DNA from: Microbulbifer sp. A4B17
Lineage (GTDB): Bacteria; Pseudomonadota; Gammaproteobacteria; Pseudomonadales; Cellvibrionaceae
NCBI RefSeq assembly: GCF_003076275.1
Contig: NZ_CP029064.1
Location: 2,986,501 to 3,050,500 of the forward strand
DNA length: 64,000 nt
Direction: 5' to 3'
Each line of letters begins with the position of its first letter. Position 1 is the first letter of the stretch. A program made the position numbers and the translations under genes. Shown in pieces: positions 1-11,600 of this stretch. Below the pieces are notes generated by a model. It saw only the letters and a program-made list of their open reading frames with translations. It was not told the origin of the DNA and made no database searches.

Positions 1-47
1 GATCTCGACAGTGAACTCAGGAAGAAACAGCAACCAACGGCTAACCA

Positions 48-1382
48 ATGGATAAAATTACGACCTGGCTGGCAAACCACAACATTGCAGAAGTCGAGTG
101 CCTTGTTCCCGACATGTCAGGTAACGCCAGGGGAAAATTCACTCCTACCGACAAATTCTTAACTCAAGATAGTCGCCTGCCTGAAAGTATTCTGGTGCAA
201 ACCGTTACCGGAGACTATGTCGACGAACACAATGAGCTCGTTGATCCCGCAGACACCGATATGCTTCTAATACCAGATCCGAACTCGGTGCGTTTGAACC
301 CTTGGGCCAACGATCCAACAGCACAAATCATCCATGACTGTCATTCTCGCGATGGATCTCCACACCCTATCAGCACCCGAAATATCTTAAAGTTTGTCCT
401 CGAAAAATATGCGGACAGAGGATGGAAACCTACTGTCGCTCCGGAAGTTGAATTTTACCTTGTAAAAAGAAACCTGGACCCGGACGAAAAACTGTCGGCA
501 CCTGTAGGAAGGTCAGGACGCACAGAAAAAACCCGACAGTCCTACAGTATTGACGCAGCCAATGAATACGAACCCATTATTGAGGATATGTATGATTTCT
601 GCGAAGCCCAAGGGCTTGATGTCGATACACTGATTCACGAATCAGGCACAGCGCAGATGGAAATTAACTTTCTGCACGGTGACCCTTTGCAGCTGGCGGA
701 CCAGGTTTTTACTTTTAAACGCACGGTGCGCGAAACAGCTTTGCGACACGGTATTTATGCAACGTTTATGGCAAAGCCCATGGAGGATGAGCCGGGAAGC
801 GCCCTACATCTCCACCAGAGCGTAGAGGACAGAAAAACCGGAAAAAACATTTTTGTCGATAACAACGGAAAAGAGAGCAATAATTTCCTGTATTTTATTG
901 GCGGCATGCAGAAATACACCCCAGGATTTATTAGTTTTTTTGCTCCAAACGTAAATTCTTATCGCCGTTTTACACCTGAAATGGCTGCACCCACCAGCCT
1001 CCATTGGGGTTACGACAACCGAACAACAGGCCTGCGAGTTCCCGATAGTTCAGCGCAAAGTAAACGCCTTGAAAATCGTTTTCCTGGCGCCGATTGCAAT
1101 CCCTACCTTGCTATAGCTGCGTCCCTTGCCTGTGGATATTTGGGAATGACCAATAAAGTCGCACCGAGCGCACCTTACCAGGGCGACTGCTCCAAAGAGG
1201 CAATTACCCTTCCCCGAACTCAGGAACACGCTCTAACACTTTTATCAGATTGCGATGAAGCGACAGAAATGTTTGGCATAAAATTCATAAAAGCCTGGAG
1301 CGCAATCAAGCGAAATGAATACGAGGAATTCAACCGGGTAATCAGCTCATGGGAGAGGGAATTTCTATTATTAAATGTATAA
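48..1382 (+). CDS. Glutamine synthetase-family ligase (gamma-glutamylpolyamine synthetase-like)
   Basis: Predicted ATP-dependent ligase of the glutamine synthetase fold, 444 residues, close to the usual size of the PuuA/GlnA3-like subgroup, which joins glutamate to amines such as putrescine. The central part shows the glutamate/metal site pattern VAPEVEFYL and the block HESGTAQMEINF, followed by the ATP-site stretch PGSALHLHQS. Near the C-terminus are RRFTPEMAAPT and RLENRFPGADCNPYLA, typical of this subgroup. No regulatory adenylylation tyrosine motif was recognised. It stands alone: the next gene begins over 400 bases downstream, and what precedes it lies outside the window, so an operon with other polyamine genes cannot be judged. 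Substrate assignment to putrescine is inference from subgroup resemblance; the fold assignment is firm. Confidence 0.88.
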   Translation: MDKITTWLANHNIAEVECLVPDMSGNARGKFTPTDKFLTQDSRLPESILVQTVTGDYVDEHNELVDPADTDMLLIPDPNSVRLNPWANDPTAQIIHDCHSRDGSPHPISTRNILKFVLEKYADRGWKPTVAPEVEFYLVKRNLDPDEKLSAPVGRSGRTEKTRQSYSIDAANEYEPIIEDMYDFCEAQGLDVDTLIHESGTAQMEINFLHGDPLQLADQVFTFKRTVRETALRHGIYATFMAKPMEDEPGSALHLHQSVEDRKTGKNIFVDNNGKESNNFLYFIGGMQKYTPGFISFFAPNVNSYRRFTPEMAAPTSLHWGYDNRTTGLRVPDSSAQSKRLENRFPGADCNPYLAIAASLACGYLGMTNKVAPSAPYQGDCSKEAITLPRTQEHALTLLSDCDEATEMFGIKFIKAWSAIKRNEYEEFNRVISSWEREFLLLNV

Positions 1383-3965
<2,583 letters not shown>

Positions 3966-4043
3966 TTGAGCTGATTTCCACCCAGCAGGTATCTGCTGGG
4001 TGGGCAAGCTCTAGACCGATCAAAGGATCGGCGGTGCACAAAC

Positions 4044-4074
4044 AAAAAAGGCGGCCATATTGGCCGCCTTTTTT
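4044..4074. terminator. Bidirectional intrinsic terminator
   Basis: A-run, perfect stem GGCGGCCA/TGGCCGCC and T-run. It is symmetric, so it can stop both the protease transcript and the convergent symporter transcript. Confidence 0.9.
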
Positions 4075-4091
4075 AATCAAACCCAGACAAA

Positions 4092-5750
4092 TTATTTATG
4101 GCTTGGGTCTTTCCAGTAATCCTTCACGGTATCCTTCATCTCCTTGGCCAACACACTAATACCAAACAAGTTGGGCAAGGTCATAATCACAATGGCTACC
4201 GCAGAGAGGTTCCAAATAACAGTGGTGTCCTCAATAGCAGCCCAGAAGAAAGCAATTACGTATACGATTCGGTAAGGCATCACTGCCTTAGGTCCGAACA
4301 GATAGATCATTGAACGGTCGCCGTAGTAAGACCAGGCAATAGCTGTTGAGAAAGCAAACAACAGAATACCCAGAGTAACGATTAAACCACCGTATTCACC
4401 AAAGTAACCGCGCTGGAAAGCAAGATTGGTCAGGGCCACAGAGTGCACCAGGGATTTACCCCAGATATCCACATCCTCATTGGCAAACTTACCATTTTTC
4501 ACATCCAGGACACCGCTGAAGCTGTCCTCACCTACCCGGAAATCCAGGTCTTCAGCAATAGAGCGCGCGTGGATCAGGGTAAAGTCCTGGCTGTTCAAGG
4601 GGTGACCATCGGTTACAACCACAGAACCGTTGTAGGCTTTAACATCGCTGGGCTGGTTACTCAAATACTTGAATAACTGCTCTACATCCTGGGTATTCTT
4701 CTCATCGTAGCTGCCAGCTACAACGTAAGTATCTGCACCTTCAAACAGGTTCTCATGTTTTTCGGTCCAAACACCGGAAGAAAGGATCACAAGTCCAGTC
4801 AAGGTACAAATAATGATGGTATCGATAAAGGGTTCCAACAGGGAAACCATGCCTTCAGAAACCGGCTCATCGGCACGGGCGGCGGCGTGAGCAATAGGTG
4901 CAGAACCCTGACCCGCTTCGTTTGAGAAGAGACCACGGTTCACACCTCGGTTAAAGGCATAGGCGAAGCTGGCACCCAGGAACCCACCTACAGCCGCACT
5001 ACCGGTGAAGGCATCGCGGAAAACAGCACCAAAAGACGGCAGGATATTTTCGTAGTTGTAGATAATAACGGCCAGGGCACCAACCACGTAGATTACTGCC
5101 ATAGTGGGAACGATGGTGGAGGTCACTTTGGCAATTCGGGTAATGCCGCCAATAATTACCATACCAAGCAGAATCGCCAGGATCCCGCCGGTCAACGCTT
5201 TCTCAACGCCAAAGGAATCGTGCATTGCCTGAGCAATATTGTTTACCTGAGGTAAGCTGCCGGTACCAAATGAACAGATAACGGTGGCAATAGCAAAGAG
5301 TACTGCAAGCCATTTCATATTCAGGCGGCGCTCCATGTAAAACATGGGGCCACCTGCGTAGTAACCATCCGCCGCTTTAATACGGTATTTATGGGACAGG
5401 GTTACTTCCACAAACTTTGTGGTCATACCCAGGAAAGCAGTCATCCACATCCAGAATAACGCAGCCGGACCACCGAGGAAGATGGCTAAACCAACGCCGC
5501 CGATATTACCGGTTCCGACGGTACCTGAAAGTGCTGTGGCCAGTGCCTGGAAGTGGGAGGTATCACCCGGGTCACCGGGCTTGTCGTACTTACCGCGTAC
5601 AATCTTGATCGCATGTCCAAAATAGCGGAACTGCGGAAAACCAAGATAAATGGTGAAAAAGAAACCGACTCCAAGCAACACCCAAGGAAACCAAGGTGCT
5701 GAGCCGAGCATGCCGTCGATTAACAACAGCAGATTGTTAAAGGAATCCAA
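4092..5750 (-). CDS. AGCS-family sodium:alanine/glycine symporter with an extra hydrophilic insert
   Basis: Inner-membrane sodium-coupled amino-acid carrier of the alanine-or-glycine:cation symporter family. The signature [11 protein letters not shown] lies near residues 80-90 and [17 protein letters not shown] near 275-290. Multiple hydrophobic helices are evident on both sides. At 552 residues it is about 100 longer than typical members; the extra length is a hydrophilic stretch around residues 328-434, between two membrane segments, with no homology I recognise. The final helices ([18 protein letters not shown]) are as in the family. It converges with the protease gene on a shared terminator and lies downstream of the PLP enzyme on the same strand with a gap of about 110 bases, so it may have its own promoter. 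Substrate (alanine, glycine or serine) cannot be told from sequence. Confidence 0.92.
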   Translation of the reverse strand: MDSFNNLLLLIDGMLGSAPWFPWVLLGVGFFFTIYLGFPQFRYFGHAIKIVRGKYDKPGDPGDTSHFQALATALSGTVGTGNIGGVGLAIFLGGPAALFWMWMTAFLGMTTKFVEVTLSHKYRIKAADGYYAGGPMFYMERRLNMKWLAVLFAIATVICSFGTGSLPQVNNIAQAMHDSFGVEKALTGGILAILLGMVIIGGITRIAKVTSTIVPTMAVIYVVGALAVIIYNYENILPSFGAVFRDAFTGSAAVGGFLGASFAYAFNRGVNRGLFSNEAGQGSAPIAHAAARADEPVSEGMVSLLEPFIDTIIICTLTGLVILSSGVWTEKHENLFEGADTYVVAGSYDEKNTQDVEQLFKYLSNQPSDVKAYNGSVVVTDGHPLNSQDFTLIHARSIAEDLDFRVGEDSFSGVLDVKNGKFANEDVDIWGKSLVHSVALTNLAFQRGYFGEYGGLIVTLGILLFAFSTAIAWSYYGDRSMIYLFGPKAVMPYRIVYVIAFFWAAIEDTTVIWNLSAVAIVIMTLPNLFGISVLAKEMKDTVKDYWKDPSHK

Positions 5751-5859
5751 ACTAACCCCCCACTACTCTGACTTAATTCTGTTTGTTTTATATACAGATA
5801 TAACTGTAATTTGTTGCGCAGGTTAGCAGCTTACGCGGCACTAGAACAGCAATGTCGTA

Positions 5860-6885
5860 TTATTCGGCCGCTAGAGGGAAGTGGTCCCGGTAGGGAAAGA
5901 GGCCAAACTGACCACCGGTATGGATAAAAATCAGGTTGTCTGATCCCCTGTATTTTCCTTTCTTTAACTCTTGTAACAGGCCATGAAAAGCTTTGCCGGT
6001 GTAGACTGGATCGAGAAGAACCCCCTCCATATGAGCCAGCTCTCTAATAGTTTGATAAACCCCCGGCTCCGCCACCCCATAGGCAGGCCCCCTGTAGTCG
6101 GCATTGACCAAAACTTCGAGGGACTTCAAATCGATAGGGATTCCCGACCTGGCCGCCCACTGTAAAATGTCTTCACGCACCTTTGCTTGAAAATAACTCG
6201 CGCTGTCGCAAACGGCGAAGCCCGTTACTTTAGCGTTTGCCTGCAGTAAGTGGCACCCCAAGGTCAAACCCGCTTGGGTTCCACCGCTGCCAGTTGCGCA
6301 CAATATATGGTCGGGAACAAACCCCCTATCAGAGCAATCGGCTAATAATTCCTGGGAGGCGGCGATATAACCCCAGATCCCCAGACCGTCACTGGCCCCG
6401 GTAGGGATACAAAAAGACTTCTGTCCCCGAGACAGGTTCTCCGTTGCCCAGTTAGCAAACAGGGTCGGTAAATCTCGGGAATACTCTTTTGGAGAATAAA
6501 AAGCAGTCTCAGCGCCCGCAAGTTGACCCAGTAAAAGATTGCCATCCGGTATTGAGGGGCTTTCACCTCTCAGAATCAGCTGAACCCTGAATCCCAAACG
6601 GGCCCCTACCAATGCAGTGGTACGACAGTGGTTGGATTGTATTCCACCGCAGGTAATTAAAACCTGAGCACCTTTTGAACGGGCCTCAGCGGCAACAAAC
6701 TCAAGCTTGCGCAGTTTGTTGCCAGACATACCAGACTCGGTAAGGTCGTCCCTCTTCATCCAAATTCTGGGCCCTCCATAAGGAAGGGAGTAGAGATCGC
6801 TGATACGATCCAGTGACTGCAGTGGTGTTGGCAGGTTTGCCAGACATAGCCTCTCAGGCAAATCTATTGGCAGGCTATTAAGCAC
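5860..6885 (-). CDS. PLP-dependent D-cysteine desulfhydrase / ACC deaminase family enzyme
   Basis: Fold-type II PLP enzyme of 341 residues, the usual length for the 1-aminocyclopropane-1-carboxylate deaminase/D-cysteine desulfhydrase family. The cofactor lysine lies in SGNKLRKLEF near residue 57, after the family signature WMKRDDLT. ITCGGIQSNHCRTTA is the conserved substrate-binding stretch, and ATGSGGTQAGL is the phosphate-binding glycine loop. Members cleave D-cysteine to pyruvate, sulfide and ammonia, or deaminate ACC or related amino acids; the sequence alone does not separate these. The C-terminal HTGGQFGLFPY matches the family end. The symporter gene follows on the same strand, which is compatible with uptake and degradation of a small amino acid, but this link is inference. 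Confidence 0.88.
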   Translation of the reverse strand: MLNSLPIDLPERLCLANLPTPLQSLDRISDLYSLPYGGPRIWMKRDDLTESGMSGNKLRKLEFVAAEARSKGAQVLITCGGIQSNHCRTTALVGARLGFRVQLILRGESPSIPDGNLLLGQLAGAETAFYSPKEYSRDLPTLFANWATENLSRGQKSFCIPTGASDGLGIWGYIAASQELLADCSDRGFVPDHILCATGSGGTQAGLTLGCHLLQANAKVTGFAVCDSASYFQAKVREDILQWAARSGIPIDLKSLEVLVNADYRGPAYGVAEPGVYQTIRELAHMEGVLLDPVYTGKAFHGLLQELKKGKYRGSDNLIFIHTGGQFGLFPYRDHFPLAAE

Positions 6886-7191
6886 AACGTGTAAGACCCG
6901 TATTGATTAATTGCTAATTCCATCAGACTACCCTGCAGAAGAACACTGATCACCCAAAACTTTTTATGACAATAGAATTCAGATTGCCAACCGCGATAGT
7001 AGAGGGTCAGTTTTTAATATTTAGCATACATGACTTGCCGGCCTAAATATCACTTTATGCCCAGCCTAATTTTTTGTAGGAAACTTTATTTTGAAAAACT
7101 TAAGGGGCCTTTCAATAATTCCGCAGTAATTATACGGTCTCTCAAAGCCATCCCGATGTACCTAATCAAGCTTCCCTTAACCAGCTGCAAT
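6886..7191. other. Intergenic region between yajC terminator and PLP enzyme
   Basis: AT-rich, without a credible gene. It should contain the promoter of the minus-strand PLP enzyme near 6886-6990. Nothing else recognised. Confidence 0.4.
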
Positions 7192-7221
7192 AAAAAAGCC
7201 CGGCAATTGCCAGGCTTTTTT
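7192..7221 (-). terminator. Intrinsic terminator of yajC
   Basis: Hairpin GCC-GGCAATTGCC-GGC with one C:A mismatch, flanked by an A-run and a T-run, about 35 bases after the yajC stop on the minus strand. Confidence 0.85.
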
Positions 7222-7255
7222 AGTGACGACATCCAAAGATAAATCCTGAATAAAA

Positions 7256-7588
7256 TCAGATCTTTTTAATCGTACCCTTCGGTAATACTGCATGCACAGC
7301 GACTTTTTGGAACTTCAGAGACATGTTGTCTGCAACTTCCAGTACGATGTAATCCTCGTCGACCTTGTCAACGCGACCCAGCATACCGCTGCTCATCACG
7401 ACTTCATCGCCCTTTTTCAGAGCGCCAACCAACTCCTGGTGCTCCTTCTGACGCTTACGCTGAGGGCGAATAATAAAAAACCACATGAATGCAAACAAAC
7501 CCGCAAACATCAGCAGGGTTATCATTGGATTACCCTGTGGTGCCGGCGCCGCTTCCTGTGCCATAGCGGAGGGGATAAAAAAGCTCAT
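7256..7588 (-). CDS. yajC: YajC, Sec translocon auxiliary subunit
   Basis: Small inner-membrane protein of 110 residues that associates with SecDF in the Sec translocase. One N-terminal transmembrane helix (TLLMFAGLFAFMWFFIIRP) is followed by the hallmark RPQRKRQKEH and a cytosolic domain with GDEVVMSSGMLGRV. Length and motifs are standard. The oddity is its setting: in most gammaproteobacteria yajC sits in queA-tgt-yajC-secD-secF, but here it is followed at once by a terminator and preceded by an AraC-type regulator gene, with no secD or secF nearby. It may be a relocated single copy or a second copy. Confidence 0.93.
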   Translation of the reverse strand: MSFFIPSAMAQEAAPAPQGNPMITLLMFAGLFAFMWFFIIRPQRKRQKEHQELVGALKKGDEVVMSSGMLGRVDKVDEDYIVLEVADNMSLKFQKVAVHAVLPKGTIKKI

Positions 7589-7699
7589 GCAAAACCTCGG
7601 AGAGTCAGCCTATTAAATTGCCGCCAACTCTAACGGGTTTACCCCGCCGAGGCAACGGATTGGGCCGATCCCATAAAGACCGGCCAAACCAATCCACAC

Positions 7700-8146
7700 T
7701 CAGAATCTCTGGCGGACCTGCCGGCGGTAGCCAGTGGGTGACATCCCGGTCCAGCGTTTAAAAGCGCTGGTAAAGCTGGTTCTATCAGAGAAATCGAGAA
7801 TTCGAGAGATTCCATCGACACTCAGCGCAGTATCTTTGAGGAAGTGCACAGCGTGACGAAAACGAACATGGTCACGCAAAGATGCGAAGCTGAGGTTATG
7901 TTCCTGCAACCGGCGTTGCAGAGTCCGGGTGGACATACTTAGGTCGGACGCTACCGGGCGAATAGCGAGAGAGGCCTTACCGATACGCTGCTCCAGCACA
8001 TCTATCACCCGTGCGGCAATGCCAAAACTGGTTGCTTCGGGGGGGGCCAGCAGTTGGTCGAGAATATTCGGATCTCCGGATATTCTGGCCTGCTGAAGTG
8101 ATTTGTCTTCAGAGAGCGAAGTCTGGTCGGGCTGAGTATGGTTCAT
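7700..8146 (-). CDS. AraC-type helix-turn-helix regulator without a sensor domain
   Basis: Predicted DNA-binding regulator of 148 residues. The last 100 residues form an AraC/XylS double helix-turn-helix domain: LSMSTRTLQRRLQEHNLSF is the first unit and ISRILDFSDRTSFTSAFKR with GMSPTGYRR is the second. The N-terminal 45 residues are polar and too short for a cupin or other sensor domain found in most family members (250-300 residues). Either it is a stand-alone DNA-binding protein or the remaining 3' piece of a longer gene. A region of 416 bases without genes lies upstream. Target genes are unknown; neighbours offer no clear hint. Confidence 0.8.
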   Translation of the reverse strand: MNHTQPDQTSLSEDKSLQQARISGDPNILDQLLAPPEATSFGIAARVIDVLEQRIGKASLAIRPVASDLSMSTRTLQRRLQEHNLSFASLRDHVRFRHAVHFLKDTALSVDGISRILDFSDRTSFTSAFKRWTGMSPTGYRRQVRQRF

Positions 8147-8562
8147 CGAGCTGCTCCTTTTGAGTTCCGTGAGCCGCAGTTATTTTTCTATGTCCGCATC
8201 CAGCGAATCCCGGTTGCCCCTGCCCACACCAACACAACATCAACTTCGGCGGACGACTACGTGATGCGGGATGCACCAAAAAACAGACATCGAATCCTTC
8301 ACAGAGATGTACAATTTTTAAACTAACCGCTCCGGCAATTCCCGCAGAGAGACTCTCTCTAGCCGGCGCACCTTTCCTTTACAACTGCCAGTATAGACCA
8401 AGAATTAAGAAAGCAAGGGACGACAGTGCTTTTTTTCATCTTATTGTGTACCAAGGGCCAAAAATACTTGCTTTCGGTACTCACGTGTCGCCTCTGAGTC
8501 CGAATAATGGGGGCTACAGCGGACCAAGCACCTGTCCAGCCCCGCCCCACTGAGTCTGGCAA
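8147..8562. other. Intergenic region, no gene supported
   Basis: Separates the AraC-type gene from bcp on the same strand. Open frames here are short and match nothing I recognise. I see no remaining sensor-domain coding sequence of the AraC-type gene in it. Confidence 0.4.
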
Positions 8563-9039
8563 TTAATCCAGGTTCTCGCCAATCCAATTCAATACATCAG
8601 TGTCATGAGTTTTGGTTTTTACCTTATCGATAATATGACGAAGACGCCCACTCTTATCGATGATAAAAGTCGTTCGCAAAAGCCCCATATACTCCTTGCC
8701 CATAAATTTTTTCAGGCCCCAGCAGCCATATTTATCGGCAATCTTGTGATCTTCATCGGACAGCAAATCAAAATTCAGTTCATGCTTATCGATAAAGCGC
8801 TGTAACTTGGCTTCCGGATCCGGGCTCACACCCAACACAACGGTATTGGCTTTTTTAAATTCAGCTGCACTATCGCGAATACCACATGCCTGAGTGGTAC
8901 ATCCGGGAGTCAGTGCCTTCGGGTAAAAGTAGAGGACCACATTACTTTTGTCTCGAAAATCCTTAAGTGACACCTTCTCGCCACTTTGATTGGTCAGCGT
9001 GAAAGCTGGAGCCAAATTACCGATCTTCGGAAAAGCCAT
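8563..9039 (-). CDS. bcp: Thioredoxin-dependent peroxiredoxin Bcp/PrxQ
   Basis: Cytosolic thiol peroxidase of 158 residues reducing hydrogen and organic peroxides with thioredoxin as donor. The active site PGCTTQACGIRD holds the peroxidatic cysteine and, five residues later, the resolving cysteine, as in the atypical 2-Cys PrxQ class. FYPKALTPGC has an Ala-Leu where most members have D-x-TPGC, a small variation near the active site. The second half carries LSDEDHKIADKYG and the FIIDKSGRLRHI strand typical of the family. It appears monocistronic. Confidence 0.95.
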   Translation of the reverse strand: MAFPKIGNLAPAFTLTNQSGEKVSLKDFRDKSNVVLYFYPKALTPGCTTQACGIRDSAAEFKKANTVVLGVSPDPEAKLQRFIDKHELNFDLLSDEDHKIADKYGCWGLKKFMGKEYMGLLRTTFIIDKSGRLRHIIDKVKTKTHDTDVLNWIGENLD

Positions 9040-9122
9040 CTGATATCCCCTATGGAATTAATAAAAGTTAAGCGGGGATTATAGCGAAAAGAAACAAACG
9101 AGACGCCAGTTCTATACAGAAA

Positions 9123-9644
9123 TCAGAACTGCTGCAGGCGAAACTCCTTCTCTTTCCTGGCACAAATGCCAAAACGACCTAGTTTTTGTACCAGCTCGGC
9201 CTTCTCGGCCTCAGTGAGAAACTCCCCAACCTCAAGACAGCCTTCGGGTCCACTAAAATTAACGGAAGCCATTTCAGTAGCGCTGCTCCCCATTCGCACA
9301 AGCACTGCCAGCTTATCGCGGTCAAACTCGCGGTGGTAAACAGTTTCCTGCCTGAATCCTTTACAGCAATCCAGGATTACCATTTTTTCATTGATACGTA
9401 TCACTTCCCGACGGGTCCCCTCCAAGTACACATAAGTAAACAGAATGCCCAGCAGGATCATCTCAAGCCCGGCAAAGGGCAGAATCATCCAGGCTCCGGC
9501 CAGTGCAAAAGCGAGACTGATCCCAAGAGACACTCCAACCAGCGAGAAGAACACCCACAGATTGCCGGAGAGAGAAAGGGATTGGTTGGGCTGCAGCAGG
9601 ATACAGGCGCAACGGGCGGTGTTGCGGCCAACTTCAGTGACCAT
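9123..9644 (-). CDS. DUF2244 integral membrane protein
   Basis: Protein of 173 residues with two adjacent hydrophobic helices around residues 29-75 (LWVFFSLVGVSLGISLAFAL and MILPFAGLEMILLGILFTYVY), then a cytosolic beta-rich part. The helix pair followed by RREVIRINEKMV is characteristic of the DUF2244 family, often found near cytochrome oxidase genes in proteobacteria. Function is unknown. Here it lies between bcp and mdh on the same strand, without oxidase genes in view. A terminator lies between its 5' end and the mdh stop, so it is a separate unit. Confidence 0.8.
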   Translation of the reverse strand: MVTEVGRNTARCACILLQPNQSLSLSGNLWVFFSLVGVSLGISLAFALAGAWMILPFAGLEMILLGILFTYVYLEGTRREVIRINEKMVILDCCKGFRQETVYHREFDRDKLAVLVRMGSSATEMASVNFSGPEGCLEVGEFLTEAEKAELVQKLGRFGICARKEKEFRLQQF

Positions 9645-9762
9645 AACAGGGACATTCCGGCAGACATGTAAAATTAGTGTAGTGCCGATGGCGGCAGCTC
9701 ACACAAAGATGCTGACCGGCAGGTTATTCGAAGCCGGGCTGGGAGTTACAAAATTGAGGCAC

Positions 9763-9792
9763 AAAAAAGCCCACACCAAGATGTGGGCTTTT
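9763..9792 (-). terminator. Intrinsic terminator of mdh
   Basis: Stem AAAAGCCCACA/TGTGGGCTTTT with a short loop. It is located about 40 bases after the mdh stop on the minus strand and ends in a run of T on that strand. Confidence 0.85.
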
Positions 9793-9834
9793 GGGAACAG
9801 CCCGGGGATAAAGCCCCGGACCTTTTATTCCCTA

Positions 9835-10815
9835 TTACGGCAGCAGGTGTGCTACTGCATCACGCTCTTCCGCCAACTCCTGCTCGGTAGCAGTCATTTT
9901 CTCGCGAGAGAAGTCGTTGATGTCAACGCCTTGAACAATTTCCCAGTCGCCGTCTTTGCAAGTGCAAGGGAAAGAGTAAATCAGGCCTTCCTGAATACCG
10001 TAAGAACCATCGCTGAATACAGCCATGCTGGTCCAGTCACCTTCAGCGGTGCCCAGAGCCCAATCGCGCATATGGTCGATGGCAGCGTTGGCAGCGGAAG
10101 CCGCAGAGGAAGCACCGCGCGCCTTGATGATAGCTGCACCACGCTGTTGAACAGTCGGGATGAAGTCGTTTTCGTACCATTCCTGCTCCACTTTATCCAT
10201 GGCTGCAGCACCGGAAACCTTCACTTGGTGCAGGTCTGGGTACTGAGTGGAAGAGTGGTTGCCCCAAATGGTCATATGGGTGATGTCGTTAACACTGGAA
10301 TCAGTTTTGTTTGCCAACTGAGACAAAGCGCGGTTGTGATCCAGACGGGTCATCGCAGTGAAGTTACGCGGGTCCAGGTCTGGCGCATTGCGCTGAGCGA
10401 TCAGGGCATTGGTGTTAGCCGGGTTGCCAACAACCAGTACTTTTACGTTACGAGAAGCAACGTCGTTCAGGGCTTTACCCTGTGCAGAGAAGATAGCAGC
10501 GTTAGCTTCCAGCAGGTCCTTACGCTCCATACCCGGTCCACGGGGACGCGCGCCTACCAGCAAAGCGTAATCTGCATCTTTGAACGCAACAGTAGCATCA
10601 TCGGACTGAACGATACCCGCGAGCAGCGGGAAAGCGCAGTCTTCAAGCTCCATAGCAACGCCTTTCAGCGCTTCCAATGCCGGAGTGATTTCCAGCAATT
10701 GCAGAATAACCGGCTGATCTTTGCCCAGCATTTCGCCAGAGGCGATGCGGAACAGCAACGAATAGCTAATCTGACCGGCAGCGCCGGTAACAGCAACACG
10801 TACAGGTGCTTTCAC
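9835..10815 (-). CDS. mdh: Malate dehydrogenase (NAD)
   Basis: TCA-cycle oxidoreductase interconverting malate and oxaloacetate, 326 residues. The nucleotide-binding loop [11 protein letters not shown] opens the protein, followed by the substrate-binding arginines in [26 protein letters not shown] and the catalytic pair in MTRLDHNRA and [12 protein letters not shown] are all present. This is the cytosolic-type (Burkholderia/Thermus-like) MDH rather than the short E. coli form. It is monocistronic with its own terminator. Confidence 0.96.
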   Translation of the reverse strand: MKAPVRVAVTGAAGQISYSLLFRIASGEMLGKDQPVILQLLEITPALEALKGVAMELEDCAFPLLAGIVQSDDATVAFKDADYALLVGARPRGPGMERKDLLEANAAIFSAQGKALNDVASRNVKVLVVGNPANTNALIAQRNAPDLDPRNFTAMTRLDHNRALSQLANKTDSSVNDITHMTIWGNHSSTQYPDLHQVKVSGAAAMDKVEQEWYENDFIPTVQQRGAAIIKARGASSAASAANAAIDHMRDWALGTAEGDWTSMAVFSDGSYGIQEGLIYSFPCTCKDGDWEIVQGVDINDFSREKMTATEQELAEERDAVAHLLP

Positions 10816-10949
10816 GATAGTTCTCCCTCGTTTGTAAGCGGCCGCATTATAGGGCCTCGCGAGTAAATTTCATCTTACACAAGCGAAATAGCGGCTCAAT
10901 TTGTATGACAAAACCCCCTCAGGCTGTAATGGACACTCTTTGCGAGTGG

Positions 10950-11576
10950 TTATGTCAATGCCATTTCCCGGTAACGCTCTTGCAAAGCCATATAAACCTG
11001 ATCACTGTAATCAGCAGTAGACGAATCCAAAAGTCCTGCAATTTCCGCAAGATGTTCATTGTCTTCGCGGCCCGCCCAGGTTTTCACATAACTGCCATCT
11101 TTGTAGCCGTTATCCTGGCGGAATCGGTTAAGTACATTTTTACCGACGTATCGCTGGTACAACTCAGCAAAAGACATTCCTGCATCAGCCAATAGTTGAG
11201 CAAAACCAGCAACATCAAACTGTTTGGTGGCCAGGGTGCTCAAGGTGAAAGACTCGAGATTTTCACGGAAATCGCCTGCTGAACGCTCAGAACCATCAAA
11301 TTCCTTCAGCATAATTTCAGCTACTTTCTGCGGGGAGCCTTTTTGCAATTCAAGACTCAATCCGAAATGCCAAATATCCACCAGCTCAAGTTTTACCTGG
11401 TCCATTTCCGGAAGCTGCTTTTTCCACCACTTCCAGCCGTAGTGATCTAACAGCTCTGCACTTTCCACCCAAATTGCGCGGTACCAGGCAAAATTTTGCT
11501 CACGCCAGTTCTCATTAACTACCGTATTAATCTCGTCTTGCAGAGTCAGCATGACTTGCAGCTGCTGCTTCATCAT
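10950..11576 (-). CDS. Dimeric all-alpha dUTP diphosphatase
   Basis: Protein of 208 residues resembling the dimeric dUTPase (dUTPase_2) family of all-alpha NTP pyrophosphatases, which hydrolyse dUTP and dUDP and keep uracil out of DNA. The metal-binding motifs are visible as ESAELLDHYGWKWWK near residue 38 and ELVDIWHFGL near residue 63. The second half contains GKNVLNRFRQDNGYKDGSY, the C-terminal metal/base site that includes the NxFRxxxGY signature. It is unrelated in fold to the trimeric Dut. It lies immediately downstream of tatD on the same strand, with a gap of 24 bases, and probably ends that operon. Whether a trimeric Dut is also encoded elsewhere cannot be seen. Confidence 0.85.
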   Translation of the reverse strand: MMKQQLQVMLTLQDEINTVVNENWREQNFAWYRAIWVESAELLDHYGWKWWKKQLPEMDQVKLELVDIWHFGLSLELQKGSPQKVAEIMLKEFDGSERSAGDFRENLESFTLSTLATKQFDVAGFAQLLADAGMSFAELYQRYVGKNVLNRFRQDNGYKDGSYVKTWAGREDNEHLAEIAGLLDSSTADYSDQVYMALQERYREMALT

Positions 11577-11600
11577 AGGGGAACATCCAATAGACCCGGA

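Noticed and set aside
5760..5810. CTGT...ACAG string upstream of the symporter as an SOS box
   Set aside because: Spacing between the half-sites is 11 instead of 8 bases, so it is not a LexA site.
9445..10866. Plus-strand open frame of 473 codons
   Set aside because: Antisense to mdh and the DUF2244 gene; artefact of codon bias.
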